Source of the DNA: Ixodes scapularis
Taxonomy: Eukaryota; Arthropoda; Arachnida; Ixodida; Ixodidae
Length of the DNA stretch: 64,000 bases
Reading direction: 5' to 3'
Assembly: GCF_016920785.2 (NCBI RefSeq)
Contig: NW_024609880.1
Coordinates: 53,572,121 to 53,636,120, forward strand
Position numbers and translations under genes: made by a program. Numbering within the stretch: position 1 is the stretch's first letter; every line of letters starts with the position of its first letter. The notes beneath the pieces were generated by a model. The model searched no databases. It was not told where the DNA came from and saw only the letters and a program-made list of their open reading frames with translations. Below are positions 1 through 9,536 of the stretch, one piece after another.

Positions 1-1140
1 GAAGACGACGAGTGCACTGACGATGCACTTTTTTTTTTTTATCGGCAGTGTGCATGCAGACTTCTGGAATCGCTTATCATCCGGGCGAAAAATGCCGAGT
101 CATTGAGCTGTGGACGCATGCACAGCGTCGGATTTACCGCACAGCAGAGCAACAGCGCATGTTCAGAAGGCGTTCCACAGCCCAGCAGACAAAGATAGGC
201 ATCGCGCAGAAGGCTATTTTTTTACTGTTTTATTAGAGCAGTCGTCACAAGCGGTTTAGCGTCTGTTTGTTTATGTTTATTCATCGATGTTCACCGCGGT
301 ACTGCATCGCAATAGGGACGAAAAAGAAACACATCCACACACACACATCAAACACTCACGATATAGGCACAAAATTACCGAAGTAAAAAAAAAAAAAACA
401 ATATCCCATACTCTATTACAGTTCTGACATTGCTAAGTTTTTTTTTTTTTTTTTTTAAAGTAGCTGAAAGGCGCGAACATGTTAATTGAAGGTGGCAAAA
501 TACCGTAAAACGAGACTTCCATCCGGGTGACTGGCGAAAGCCTCGGAGGGCCCACCAACAAAAAACAGTTCCATTGACCTCCAGGAGCAAGAAGACGAAC
601 AAGAGCTTACGGTGGATAATAAACTCGAGCATCGCACTCACTTTTTCTCTTAAAAGTTTAGAAGTTGCGAATAGAAATTTCTCTGCCTTGGCATCTGGTG
701 TCTCGGCTGTATCTCCAGTGTAGAGGGATAGTTTGCCAGGCGTTGTGCAATTGCTAACAATTTTTTTTTATGCAGAAGTGATTGCACAGAAACGCCACAA
801 AGCGTTTGTGTGCAATCTTTGGATGTTTTCTTGTGCGCCCTTTGGTTTGCTCGCAGGCTGTGGGTCTTTTCTACATAAGGAAGGAGTGACGGCTCCGAGA
901 GGGGAACGGTAAAATGATGTGACCAAAAACAAATTAACTCTTTGGCCATCTGATAAATGATGAAAAATAAGGTACAATGTCCGAAACGTTTGGCGACTCA
1001 GTACGGAGCTGAGCTGTTGGTGGCCTTCACTGGAAAAAAGGTTCACGTAACTCAAGTCGCTTCGAAAACACATACGTATGCCGCGGGTATTCCCGATTAG
1101 TATAGTCGTATTATTGCGCCCCACCCGAACGTTCTTTATA
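1..1140. other. Non-coding left end of window
   Basis: I found no exon or recognisable element here. There are homopolymer A and T runs (around 30-40, 385-400 and 440-456) and a short CA run near 333-345. Open frames on both strands are short, show no family motif and overlap each other. The missing 5' exons of the metalloproteinase (signal peptide, prodomain start) could lie here or beyond the window edge, but I could not identify them. Confidence 0.5.
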
Positions 1141-1147
1141 TATCTCA

Positions 1148-1274
1148 CTATATATATATATATATATATATATAACCTGATGAAGAGCGGTCCCCGCTCG
1201 GAACGACGTCTAATAAATACGTTTTAAAGCATTTGCCTCCTTTTTACGATATATATATATATATATATATATAT
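1148..1274. repeat. Two TA microsatellites flanking a hammerhead-like motif
   Basis: Two (TA)n runs, about 1148-1174 and 1249-1274, bracket a roughly 70-base unique segment that carries the hammerhead-like motif. The same association of a TA run with the motif recurs on the other strand near 47040-47212, so the unit is interspersed rather than a chance microsatellite pair. Confidence 0.8.
1177..1210 (+). ncRNA. Hammerhead-ribozyme-like motif, core slightly degenerate
   Basis: The order of elements fits a hammerhead ribozyme. CTGATGA lies at 1177-1183. A 6-bp helix II follows (GAGCGG 1185-1190 with CCGCTC 1194-1199, loop TCC). Next comes GGAA (1200-1203) where the core expects GAAA, then a 2-bp helix III (A1203-T1209, C1204-G1208) and a cleavage triplet ending at C1210. 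The single core difference (A13 to G) would probably weaken or abolish self-cleavage. Small hammerheads with minimal helix III are known from the ends of Penelope-like retroelements and retrozymes. No reverse transcriptase frame was recognised beside this one, so it is more likely a remnant terminus than a working element. Confidence 0.45.
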
Positions 1275-1275
1275 A

Positions 1276-3058
1276 CTTTTTTTTTTTGCGTATCGCGCAA
1301 CCGCGTTTGTGTTTTATTTGGCGTAATTCTATCTTCATTAGGTTGCCCAACCGAACGCTGGCTATGAGGAAAATTTGTAAAATGTCTGAGGGGAAAGTTG
1401 TGAGTGCAACAGAAAACGCGAACCTTCGGTGGCAGCGCCCTATAGTTTTCCGTCCCTCTCGCTCTATCCCTCTCTCTCTCTCTTTCTTTAACAAAGCTGC
1501 TCGCTGTGGAAGCAGCTTTGTTTATGTTACTCTCAAGTAAACACGAAATTAACTTTCCAAAGGTGTTGGAATTGAACGTACAAACACAAACAAACCCCCA
1601 AAAGAACCTTTAAATGCGTGTTGGGCAGCCACAACTCGGTAAAAAAAAATCAGAAGAAACTTATATTGAACGTAGAAGTAGCGCCAAGATTGACGTGTTG
1701 TTAGCTAGACACGTTGTCGCCCCGTCCCTAGGAGAAGGCCACACCGGCTCACGTAGTGGACGCATTCGCAGGCACTATGATATCCGATCACCTACACGAG
1801 TGACGTTGTTCGAGAAAGCTTGCGGCTGTTACCGGGCGCCTCGGGTGTATATATCTACTGAAGTGCGCGGATAAATTCTTGGTAGGTCTCGCTGACTAAG
1901 CGGTACTCTCTCCCTCCGACAACGTTGGCCGACCGAGAGAGCTACGATCCTCAGCTCCACCTCGCAACGTTGCGCTCGCTCTCACAGCTCATGCTTCATA
2001 AGGGACAGAAAAGTGAACGGAGGAAAGGCTGTGATTAGAAGTTAGAGAAGAACGCGAGCATCGACTACAGATATTCACTACGAGAAAATCGAAAAAAAAA
2101 AAAAAAGATTTCCTCGAAAGTATATTTTTTTAATGTCTGCACGATTGCGTGTTCTGTCTCACAAGAAAATTCGAGAAACTATTTTCCTTGTGTTATAAAA
2201 ATTTGTGCGATGTTTTTTTCGCAAGTGTTTTAAATTTTAAGCGGGATTACCCACATTCTCACGATAAAAAGAAAAAAATATATATGCCAGACAAATGCTC
2301 ATATCGCTGTTTAAGTTGAACGATGAGATCCCGCAAAGACGATTCAAATAAGTCTTCAAAACAATCCGAATCGCGCTCTTAAATTAGATAGCCAAAATGC
2401 AACCTTTATGTATAAATAAGGGGACGGGGGGATGCGTGCAGTGTTTGCAAAGGCATGCCGCGCAAAGGCGTGGCATTTTTCGAAAGGTGTGCATTTTACC
2501 CGCGATTGCTCGCGAAATATGAAGCATTCCGCAGAGCCACACACTCACGCAGCGTACCTTTGTTGGCCCTGCCGTGGCCCTGCAAACAACTCGTAAGTTG
2601 GTGTTAGATCGCGCTTTCACGTGCGTCAAAATTAAATAAAAAAAACATAAACAGAAAAAGAAAGCCATTCCAATGATGCTCTTCAGTGGAATTTCCCGCA
2701 ACCCGCGCCCGCACAGGGGACATCAAATAGCGAGTAGCGGCGAAAGCCTGTTCGAGTCTACCGCCGTGACCTTCTCCGCGAGTAAAGACAGCTAGGGAGG
2801 ATTCGTTGCACTGCATCTCGCAAAGCATGTACGCGCGGCAAAACATCGTCGCCAGACAGTCACCCTTCGACGTACTGCGCGTGCGCTTTCTATCGCACTT
2901 TTTTTTTTGTAGGTTCAAACAAGTTGTGTTTTTTCTTTTATGATAAAAAAACTCAACTGTAAAAGCTTTTTTTCTTTTTTTGTCGTTTAATCGGAGAGGT
3001 TTTTCCTCAGTCCAACTCTGCGCTGATAAACTGAGGGAGAGGAGGAAACGAGAGTGGA
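1276..3058. other. Non-coding stretch upstream of fold-back element
   Basis: No exon recognised. Contents are A/T runs (1277-1287, 2091-2106, 2899-2908), a CT-rich tract at 1450-1487 and otherwise unique-looking sequence. The open frames present have no family motif and no plausible splice partners. Confidence 0.4.
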
Positions 3059-3201
3059 CTCTGGTTGGAAGGATTAGTGGGTAGAGCTAAAGCTATAGCT
3101 GCCCTTGTCTCCACTACACTCGTCGAACGGGTTAGAACGCCGACATCCGGCTGTCGCGTTCGAACGCGTTCTACGAGTGCATTGGAGACAAGGGCAGCTA
3201 C

Positions 3202-4280
3202 CAGTGTTGGGAAGTACTTTGAGTACATTGTACTTAAAGTACTACTTCAAGTAGGTTTAGGAAACTTGTACTTGACTTAAAGTACATTCTCTGGGTATGT
3301 ACTTGTACTTTACTTAAAGTATTTTTTCTGGTATTTTTCGAGGAAAGTACAATTCCCGACTTCAAAGTAGATTCCCCAAATTTGGTTTTGTTAAATTTGT
3401 ATTACGAAATGATGCTTTGTCAACTCCAAAGAAATACTGGGAGGGATTTTCTCCTCTCACCAGAGACGTGAGCAGACGACGCATCGCTCCGCTTGCTCTG
3501 GGGGCGGCTTTCCAGTAGCTTTTTGAACTCTCGCTATACTTCTCGGTCGGTAAGCGCAAGCGAGGAGGTTTAAAATATTATCAGATCAAAAGTAATCATA
3601 CTCTAGCACCTGAAACTGTGGCGCGGAACAATTAAACTTTCAAGTCGAAGAAAAAGACAACAGGGGAGAACGTCACAATGTTTTCAGACATCTTCTTTTG
3701 TCTTTTCCTTCGACTTGAAAGTTCCTTAATTTTTTCACAGCCCAATCTCAGGTGTCACATTAAGATTAATTATCACCAGTTCGCTTTCACACTCAGTATT
3801 TTTTTTTTCATTAAAGAGAGGACACTCCTTTTTGTGAGGATTGCTTGCGGAAGCCGCGGGGCTGACGTCATGCTTTCTCCTAGTACATTTAACCCCCTTG
3901 GGTGCAACAATCCAGTGCAAGCGGCGCCCAATTCAGAAGAGGGACTTCTGAATTTGGCACCATTCCTGAAAATAACAACTCTGTTTGCCACTTGACTTTA
4001 TTCAACATTCGCCGCTGTTCTTGAAAATAGGTCATGCACCCATGATTACCCCTGGGCAATGCATACCAGTTAAAAAATCACTGTATAGGGGAATTAAAGG
4101 ACATCATGAAACATAGGGTTAAAATACTTGTACTTTACATTTAAAGTACATTGCATTTATAGTACTTTAATTCGAGTACATCGTACCCAGCGTACTTACT
4201 ACTTTACTTAAAGAGTCTACGTTATCATTTACTTTGTACTTTACTTGAAGTACTTTTTAGATGTACTTTGCCCAACACTG
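3202..4280. mobile_element. Non-autonomous hAT-type DNA transposon
   Basis: The ends are perfect inverted repeats beginning CAGTGTTGGG (3202-3211; complement CCCAACACTG at 4271-4280). They extend into AGTACTTTGAGTAC-like arms of about 150 bases rich in TTAAAGTAC units. The element is flanked by an exact 8-bp direct duplication, GCAGCTAC (3194-3201 and 4281-4288), which is the hallmark of the hAT superfamily. No transposase frame survives in the 1079 bases, so it must have been moved in trans. It sits inside an older fold-back element. Confidence 0.88.
3635..3723. repeat. Hairpin inside the hAT-type element
   Basis: AACTTTCAAGTCGAAG at the left (from 3635) is matched by CTTCGACTTGAAAGTT at the right (to 3723). 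A further pairing, AAAAGACA with TGTCTTTT, extends the stem. This is an internal palindrome of the transposon's non-coding body, and its role is unknown. Confidence 0.75.
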
Positions 4281-4322
4281 GCAGCTACCTTTAGGCCTAC
4301 CCACTAATCCTTCCAACCAGAG

Positions 4323-5779
4323 CTCGGCGATCTGACGTCCCCTCTCGTCTCCTTCTCTCCCTCAGTTTCTCGGCGCAGAGTCGCTAACAAAGGGAGAACG
4401 GCAGAGAGGTCTCTCGGTTGTACAGCCTCAAGCGCGAGCTTTTTACCTTCGATAACACTTCGCCGTGTCGTGAACCTCGAGCGTGCACGCTCAGTCAAAG
4501 CACGGTAAAAGGCAACGATCAAGCACGTGCTGGACGCCGAGTCTCCGAGAGAGACGTCCTGCCGTTCTCAGGCTGTTAGTGAGTGTAGTCGTTAACGTGC
4601 TTTAGCATACGATAACGTGACTCATTGTGACCGCACTCCGCCGGATGACTCCACGTCGAGGTCGGTTTTTGTGGGCTTACCACCAAACGCCCACTTGAAG
4701 AGGCGGAACAATTCTGCACGCCCCACTGACTTCCCGGAGAGAGAGAGAGCCGCGTTGGCAGACCGCCATGTGTGTATACACAGTGAATAAGATTGTCTGG
4801 AAGCCTTGAGACGTTTGAGGCTCCTTCGCGGAACCCATTTGTTTCGGAGAGTGATCTCAGAATATCCCAATATGGCTCCTCGCGTTGCTACCGGTCTTGT
4901 GCGCTCTAGTCCACTACACAACTGCCCTCTAATTCTTTGTTATTATTCGAGTTTATTCTTTCTAGTTATTGCGGAAAGTCTCATATATATTTTTTTAGCT
5001 AGAAAGAGGTGTAAAATGTTATGGTAGGTTAAAGAATCGACACGTATATGTGAGAAGGAATATATTTAGAGAAAGATCGTCCCGTATACCAAGGGGGATA
5101 GATGTTCGTGGGAGCTGTTTGGCAATGTGAAAGAAAGGCCGAAGAGCAGCAGAATGAGAGAGGGGAGAAGAGTGAAACAGAAAGTAAGAAAGAGAGAGAG
5201 CCTGAATGTGGGTATGATGGTTGGATTGCACGCGATGAGGGTCGCTAATTAGAATAATTTGCCACGGGGTCATCATAGGTCCGCAAGAGACAGCACAATT
5301 TAAGCTCTGAGACAGGCTATAAGAGGGAGGGGGGGGGGGGGCTGCTAAAATAACTAAACATTACGCGGCAGCTGTACAGAAACGTATAACCGTATATAAG
5401 CCCCCATCGGTTTATAAATCAACGCTGCAAGTGCTCAATGTCCACTTTCGTGCCGCCTTATATATACTGTAAAGGCTTCTATAGTAAAACAGCCACATTA
5501 TTTTGCTACAGGGTGTTTTGGTGCTTCCCGGCGCAGTACTACATACATTTTGGGAAGACTGGCAGGTGCGCCACCGCGCTTTGAAGCCTCCGTGCGCGTT
5601 AAGACCCAACATGACTCAAGAACGGGTGAAAGAACAACCTAACACAGTACGTCTCCTAAAGACAGTCTCGATCTCTAGGGGAGTCACTGTCTAGTGGACG
5701 CACGTGTGTGGCATAAGTCTCGAAACTCGTCAAGAGCCCCGCCTGACGTCTCGATTTCGTCCGTTTTGCGCGGTTGCAG
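4323..5779. other. Non-coding stretch before first recognised MMP exon
   Basis: No coding exon recognised. It includes a GA-rich tract (about 5130-5200) and a G run at 5328-5341. Sequence just before 5780 is a usable splice acceptor (ending TTGCAG), so this stretch is probably intron of the metalloproteinase gene whose earlier exons were not found. Confidence 0.4.
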
Positions 5780-5997
5780 GGCGCGTGGACAACGAGACGG
5801 CGACCATGATGCAGCTCCCTCGATGCGGGGTCAAGGACAAGGTCGGCTACGGCCTGGAGGCTCGGCGCCGCCGCCGCCGCTACACGCTGCAGGGCTCCAA
5901 GTGGGCCAGCACCGAGCTCTCGTACCGCATCAGCAAGTACCCGCGTCGCTTCAAGGACCGCAACGCCGTCGACAAGGAGATCGCCAGGGCATTCAAG
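5780..5997 (+). CDS. Matrix metalloproteinase exon: prodomain end, cysteine switch, furin site
   Basis: First recognised exon of a zinc-dependent matrix metalloproteinase, a secreted or cell-surface enzyme that cleaves extracellular matrix and surface proteins. The exon carries the cysteine switch PRCGVKD (5818-5838), whose Cys keeps the zyme latent by binding the active-site zinc. Six consecutive Arg codons (5863-5880) follow, a furin-type cleavage site typical of membrane-type MMPs. The catalytic domain then begins (YTLQGSKW onward). It is bounded by an acceptor AG at 5778-5779 and a GT donor at 5998. It starts with two bases of a split codon and ends in phase 0. Signal peptide and first part of the prodomain are missing, so the gene is 5'-incomplete here. 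The seven exons together encode about 502 residues. Confidence 0.92.
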
Positions 5998-6838
5998 GTA
6001 GCCGCCCCTCCCCTCCCTGCCTCGTCTTGCTTTGGCTTTCTTATCTGATGCGCTGCTGTCGCTTCAGACGTCAGGGAGGAGAGTCCGCGCGTCGGAACGG
6101 GTTTACTCCCGTTAGCGCTATAACTGCGTCTTTCGGTTCTCTGTGACCCCAGCGGCGAAGCCAGGAGCTTCGGCCGTTCGCCTGCTTCCACGGGGAGAAA
6201 TGTCGGGGTCAGACAACACCTCCTATATAACAAGGCCGTAGGCTATAGTCTTTACGTCACCAACCGAAGGCCACCGCAAAACACAACGGTTGTGGTGTTG
6301 GGTCACAACACCCTCTCTCCGGCCCCTAGTGGTTTAGACATACATCTACGTGCACAGCGTAGGGTTGCTTCTGCAATACTTTACTGGAGACCCAATAATC
6401 AACTGCCAATCACGCAGATTTCACATGGGGTCAGCCTGTTTTAAGAAGACAGACAGCGACTGCTTTTACATGGATGCTACCGTAGTTCATTGAATCGAGA
6501 TTATAAAACTATGAATGAGTTCAGGAGGAGATTGTGTGCACTTGATTGTTCACCTTTTGATTCTATGAGATGCGGTCGCATAACCGTGTAAATGCAGCCA
6601 TGGTCATGATACGGCCTGATGTTCCGTGATGTGGCTCGCGATGACCTTATTGTATGCCTTTCTGTATTGTATCTATACATAACTACAGTATATTCTCTGT
6701 CTCGCCAATTTTCGCTGTCTTGGCTCGCTTGCTCGGTGTAACGTATTTGGATTTATAGTACATTTCTTGAAACTCGTATATATCCTTCTCGCTGGTCCGC
6801 GCGCGTATGCTTACCATGACGGCGATTAATTGTCCCAG
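5998..6838 (+). other. MMP intron between prodomain and catalytic exons
   Basis: GT donor at 5998 and acceptor ending CCCAG at 6838. No repeat or nested gene was recognised in these 841 bases; a long frame on the opposite strand runs into the next exon and is an antisense shadow. Confidence 0.7.
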
Positions 6839-7043
6839 ATGTGGGCCGACGTGTCCCCGCTGACGTTCACGCACAAGAAGACCGGTCCCGTGAACATCGA
6901 CATCCAGTTCGTGCGCGGGGAGCACGGTGACGGAGACCCCTTCAACGGTCCAGGAGGAACCCTGGCGCACGCCTTCTTCCCGCGCTACGGGGGCGACGCT
7001 CACTTCGACGACGAAGAGAAATGGACCATCGGGGAGCACGGAG
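6839..7043 (+). CDS. MMP exon: catalytic domain, first part
   Basis: Encodes MWADVSPLTFTHK and continues through DIDIQF-like strands to the calcium and structural-zinc loop (HGDGDPFNGPGG, then AHAFFP and GGDAHFDDEEKW). These are standard landmarks of the MMP catalytic domain and come in the expected order. The acceptor AG ends at 6838, and the exon joins the preceding AFK codons in phase 0. The donor is at 7044 (GTACGC) with one base of a Gly codon left over, matched by the next exon. All ligand His/Asp residues of the structural-zinc site that I can place are present, so nothing suggests decay. Confidence 0.93.
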
Positions 7044-7612
7044 GTACGCGCGGCTCCTCTCTGGCTATCTATCGAAGAAAGGGTCCCATTTAGAGTCACC
7101 CAATAAGGGTATACGCTTAAAGACCCACCGACGACCAGTTCGCGCTTTCCCCTTTTCCCCCGCTTCCTCCTCTCTGCCCCTCCTACCCTGTCCACCTTTG
7201 CCTGTTTCCTCCTCCTCAATGACGAGGAGGATCTTCCGCCTTGCAGAATCTAGAGTCCGGTCGTCGGCCTTTAAGCCGCAGCCACACCGCTTATATATCG
7301 TGTAGAAAACATAGTGTCCGGTACAGACACAATGACCAACGTATCTCCAAACATGTCTGCAGACGGTCTTCCTATGACCAGCGTGACGGGACCGTCCTAC
7401 GAGAAAGAAACGGCTTATACAGCATCTGCAAACTGTCTTTTGTGCGACGTGTTACAGCCTGACCGCGGCTTTAGGGCGTCGCCACTATATATTCCCGGAT
7501 TTTCTTGTGGGCGCCGCCATTTTGATGCTTAGTACAGAGCGGGCGCAATCGGCGATCGTTAAGATTCGAAAATGCGATTTCCATAGCTTTAGATGACAGT
7601 GTCGGGAAGTTT

Positions 7613-7994
7613 GTTCACACAGACCCGTTTCCCTACGTTACGTTACGAAACATCACCAGGACATCTGTGCTTCATATTAAGCGTGGCTACCCGTTCAAGG
7701 ACATAGCCCGGCACGGGACATTCGAGATACGAATGTTTTGGTGGCGACGAGCTACGACGGTGAGTTACCGTGGCAACCAAGGACACAAGGCTTGTCGTAA
7801 CGTAACGTAAGGAGTTGAGCTCGGTTCAACTTTTCACACAGCACTGTTTTTTTACGTTACGTCTAAGTCACCGAAACATTCGTATTTCGAGTGTCGTCAG
7901 GCTATCTTCTTGAATTGGTATCCACGCTTAATAGGAAGCACACATTTCCCGGTGACTTTTCATAACGTAACGTAAGAAAACGGGTCTGTGCGAA
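7613..7994. mobile_element. Palindromic miniature element, copy 1
   Basis: An inverted repeat over its whole length. The left end GTTCACACAGACCCGTTT is mirrored at the right end (AAACGGGTCTGTGCGAA, to 7994). Internally TACGTTACGTTACG and AATTGG...CCACGCTTAAT motifs occur in both orientations. It has no coding capacity. Copy 2 starts within a few bases, making a tandem pair of about 390-base elements. The mechanism class is uncertain. Confidence 0.8.
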
Positions 7995-7996
7995 TG

Positions 7997-8398
7997 AAGG
8001 CTCGTTCACACAGACCCGTTTTCATACGTTACGTTACGAAAAGTCACCGATAAATCTGTGATTTGTATTAAGCGTGGCTATCAATTCACGGAGATAGCCT
8101 GGTACGGGACATTCGAGACACGAATGTTTCGGTGACGACGAGCTAGGACCGGTGAGTTACCGTGGCAACCAAGGACACAAGGCTGGTCGTAACGTAACGT
8201 AAAGAGTTGAGCTCGGTTCAACTTTTCACACAGAACCGTTTTCTTACGTTACGTCTAAGTCACCGAAACATTCGTGTCTCGAATGTCGAGTGCCAGGCTC
8301 TCTCCTTGAATTGGTAGCCACGCTTAATACAAATCACAGATTTATCGGTGACTTTTCGTAACGTAACGAAAGAAAACGGGTCTGTGTGAACCAGCCTT
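7997..8398. mobile_element. Palindromic miniature element, copy 2
   Basis: Same family as the preceding element. The outer ends are AAGGCTCGTTCACACAG (7997) and its near-complement ending at 8398. The internal arms carry TAAGTCACCGAAACATTCGT and the opposite-strand equivalent. The copy is better preserved than copy 1 and more symmetrical. The start AAGGCNSGTTCACAC resembles the ends of the palindromes at 32319, 43146, 48313 and 48697, suggesting a shared end sequence across several families. Confidence 0.8.
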
Positions 8399-8954
8399 GA
8401 GCCTTTAGACGATGTGTCGTTTTGCTCCCGGCATCGCGATCTGTTTTAACTCTTCCGGAGGACGGAAAACAGTTTCCCCCCTGCGATTTCAGACGAAGGT
8501 TTGGGTAACTGGCAACGATGATTTCAGGCGCCAAGATGGTTGTTACTCTGAAGCTTATTAGTGGCTCCAGACGCATATATGTAATTATACAATACACTGC
8601 AGCAGTGGAGACCTAAGCCCACTTCAACGTACCACGCGTGTGATCCGTCTTTGCCAAATAACTCTACATCAAAAATAAAAAAAAAAATAAAAAAAATAGT
8701 AAAACTTTATTTAGATGGTGCGCTGAGCAAGCGTACCCGGGCCGTGTCATTTTAAAAATTGCTCGTTCCGGGCTCCGCCATGCCCACACAAGCTGAATCA
8801 CATCTTCCTCGGTCGCGTTTAGACGAACACTCATAGGGTAACAAACTTCCGATTTGCGCGGGCGGGATGTGAAACTGGAGACTTCTTTCAGCGCCCACTT
8901 TTGCCTATGTACCTCCCACTTTCCTGTCAAGTGAATACAGAGCTTCAATCTTAA

Positions 8955-9010
8955 GACCGGTTCACACATCTGCATTTGAGCGTGACCGATGGCGACAACA
9001 TATAACCGCT
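8955..9010. repeat. Dispersed repeat member (TGCATTTGAGCGTGA family)
   Basis: The segment GGTTCACACATCTGCATTTG is followed by AGCGTGACCGATGGCGACAA and then CCGCTTACGA. Similar strings in the same order occur at about 54263-54335 and 56766-56845. Three dispersed copies in one window mark an interspersed repeat whose boundaries I cannot fix. Confidence 0.5.
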
Positions 9011-9211
9011 TACGACTAGATGGTTGATATGGTAACCGCGAGGTCCGCGGACTGGTTCGTATTGTAACGCATTGAGTCACAACTTCCGCTGGGACTGAGA
9101 AACCTCCCGCTATGTAAACAAATGCACAAAACAATTAAATCTCAACTAGCCTTTAATCTTTGACGCGTATTATGAAATTCTCATCGCTCGGTGCCCACTC
9201 GCGCTGCGCAG

Positions 9212-9370
9212 GCGTGAACCTGTTCCAGGTGGCGGCCCACGAGTTCGGCCACTCTCTAGGCCTGTCCCACTCCGACGTTCGACGCTCCCTCATGGCTCCC
9301 TTCTACCGCGGCTACGAGCCGGGATTCACGCTGGACCGCGATGACATCGACGGCATCCAGTCGCTCTACG
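9212..9370 (+). CDS. MMP exon: zinc-binding helix and Met-turn
   Basis: Encodes GVNLFQVAAHEFGHSLGL followed by SHS. This is the HExxHxxGxxH zinc site, with His codons at 9238-9240, 9250-9252 and 9268-9270 and the catalytic Glu at 9241-9243. The Met-turn follows (SLMAPFYRGY), then the last catalytic helix (DRDDIDGIQSLYG). The acceptor AG is at 9210-9211; the first two bases complete the Gly codon begun in the previous exon. The donor G|GTAAGA at 9371 leaves one base for the hinge exon. All catalytic residues are intact. The frame also stays open past the donor to 9516 (see the separate entry). Confidence 0.95.
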
Positions 9371-9516
9371 GTAAGATCACCGTGCGACGGCGGTCGCAGC
9401 GGCCCGCGGCGCCCAAGCCCATGCAGCCGTCGCCCCGGAGGCGCTGGGTCGTGCTCCGGCGACGTCAGCCCTGGAACTTGAGACCCGGGCGCCGAAGAGC
9501 CGCTCCTCCGTTCTAA
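9371..9516 (+). CDS. Possible alternative MMP 3' end read through the donor
   Basis: If the donor at 9371 is not used, the frame stays open for 48 more codons to TAA at 9514-9516. The tail is extremely basic, with 14 Arg and 2 Lys by my count in runs of two or three, plus many Pro. It would give a short enzyme made of prodomain and catalytic domain only, in the style of matrilysin, with a cationic tail and no hemopexin domain or membrane anchor. A poly(A) signal follows 14 bases after the stop. Against this, the donor is strong and the GC-rich reading frame could be open by chance. This is inference with no expression evidence. Confidence 0.35.
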
Positions 9517-9530
9517 CCGCATGCCTCGCA

Positions 9531-9536
9531 AATAAA
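9531..9536 (+). terminator. AATAAA poly(A) signal just after the read-through stop
   Basis: AATAAA begins at 9531, 14 bases after the TAA of the read-through frame, inside the MMP intron. It is followed by A-rich and then TG-containing sequence. The position is what intronic polyadenylation of a short MMP transcript would need. Confidence 0.4.

Larger units (their letters stand above)
3059..4322. mobile_element. Fold-back element split by a hAT-type insertion
   Basis: The left segment (3059-3201) and right segment (4281-4322) are the two arms of one fold-back. The left end reads CTCTGGTTGGAAGGATTAGT, and the reverse complement of the right end begins with the same 20 bases. The left segment also contains its own long inverted repeat: around 3098-3140 pairs with around 3158-3200 (both arms carry GCCCTTGTCTCCA or its complement). 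Removing the 1079-base insertion leaves a compact palindromic element of about 185 bases with no coding capacity. Confidence 0.7.
7044..9211 (+). other. MMP intron carrying tandem palindromic elements
   Basis: A 2.17-kb intron. Positions 7613-8398 hold two tandem palindromic miniature elements, listed separately. A T/A-rich tract lies at 8670-8710, and a member of a dispersed repeat (GGTTCACAC...TGCATTTGAGCG) lies near 8955-9010. The rest looks unique, with no other exon recognised. Confidence 0.6.

Noticed and set aside
768..1148. 126-codon minus-strand frame next to the hammerhead-like motif, considered as a Penelope-type protein
   Set aside because: No reverse transcriptase or GIY-YIG motif could be seen; several overlapping frames exist on the same stretch.
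6683..7219. 178-codon open frame on the minus strand
   Set aside because: It lies antisense to the GC-rich MMP catalytic exon 6839-7043 and has no family motif; open antisense frames are common in such codon usage.
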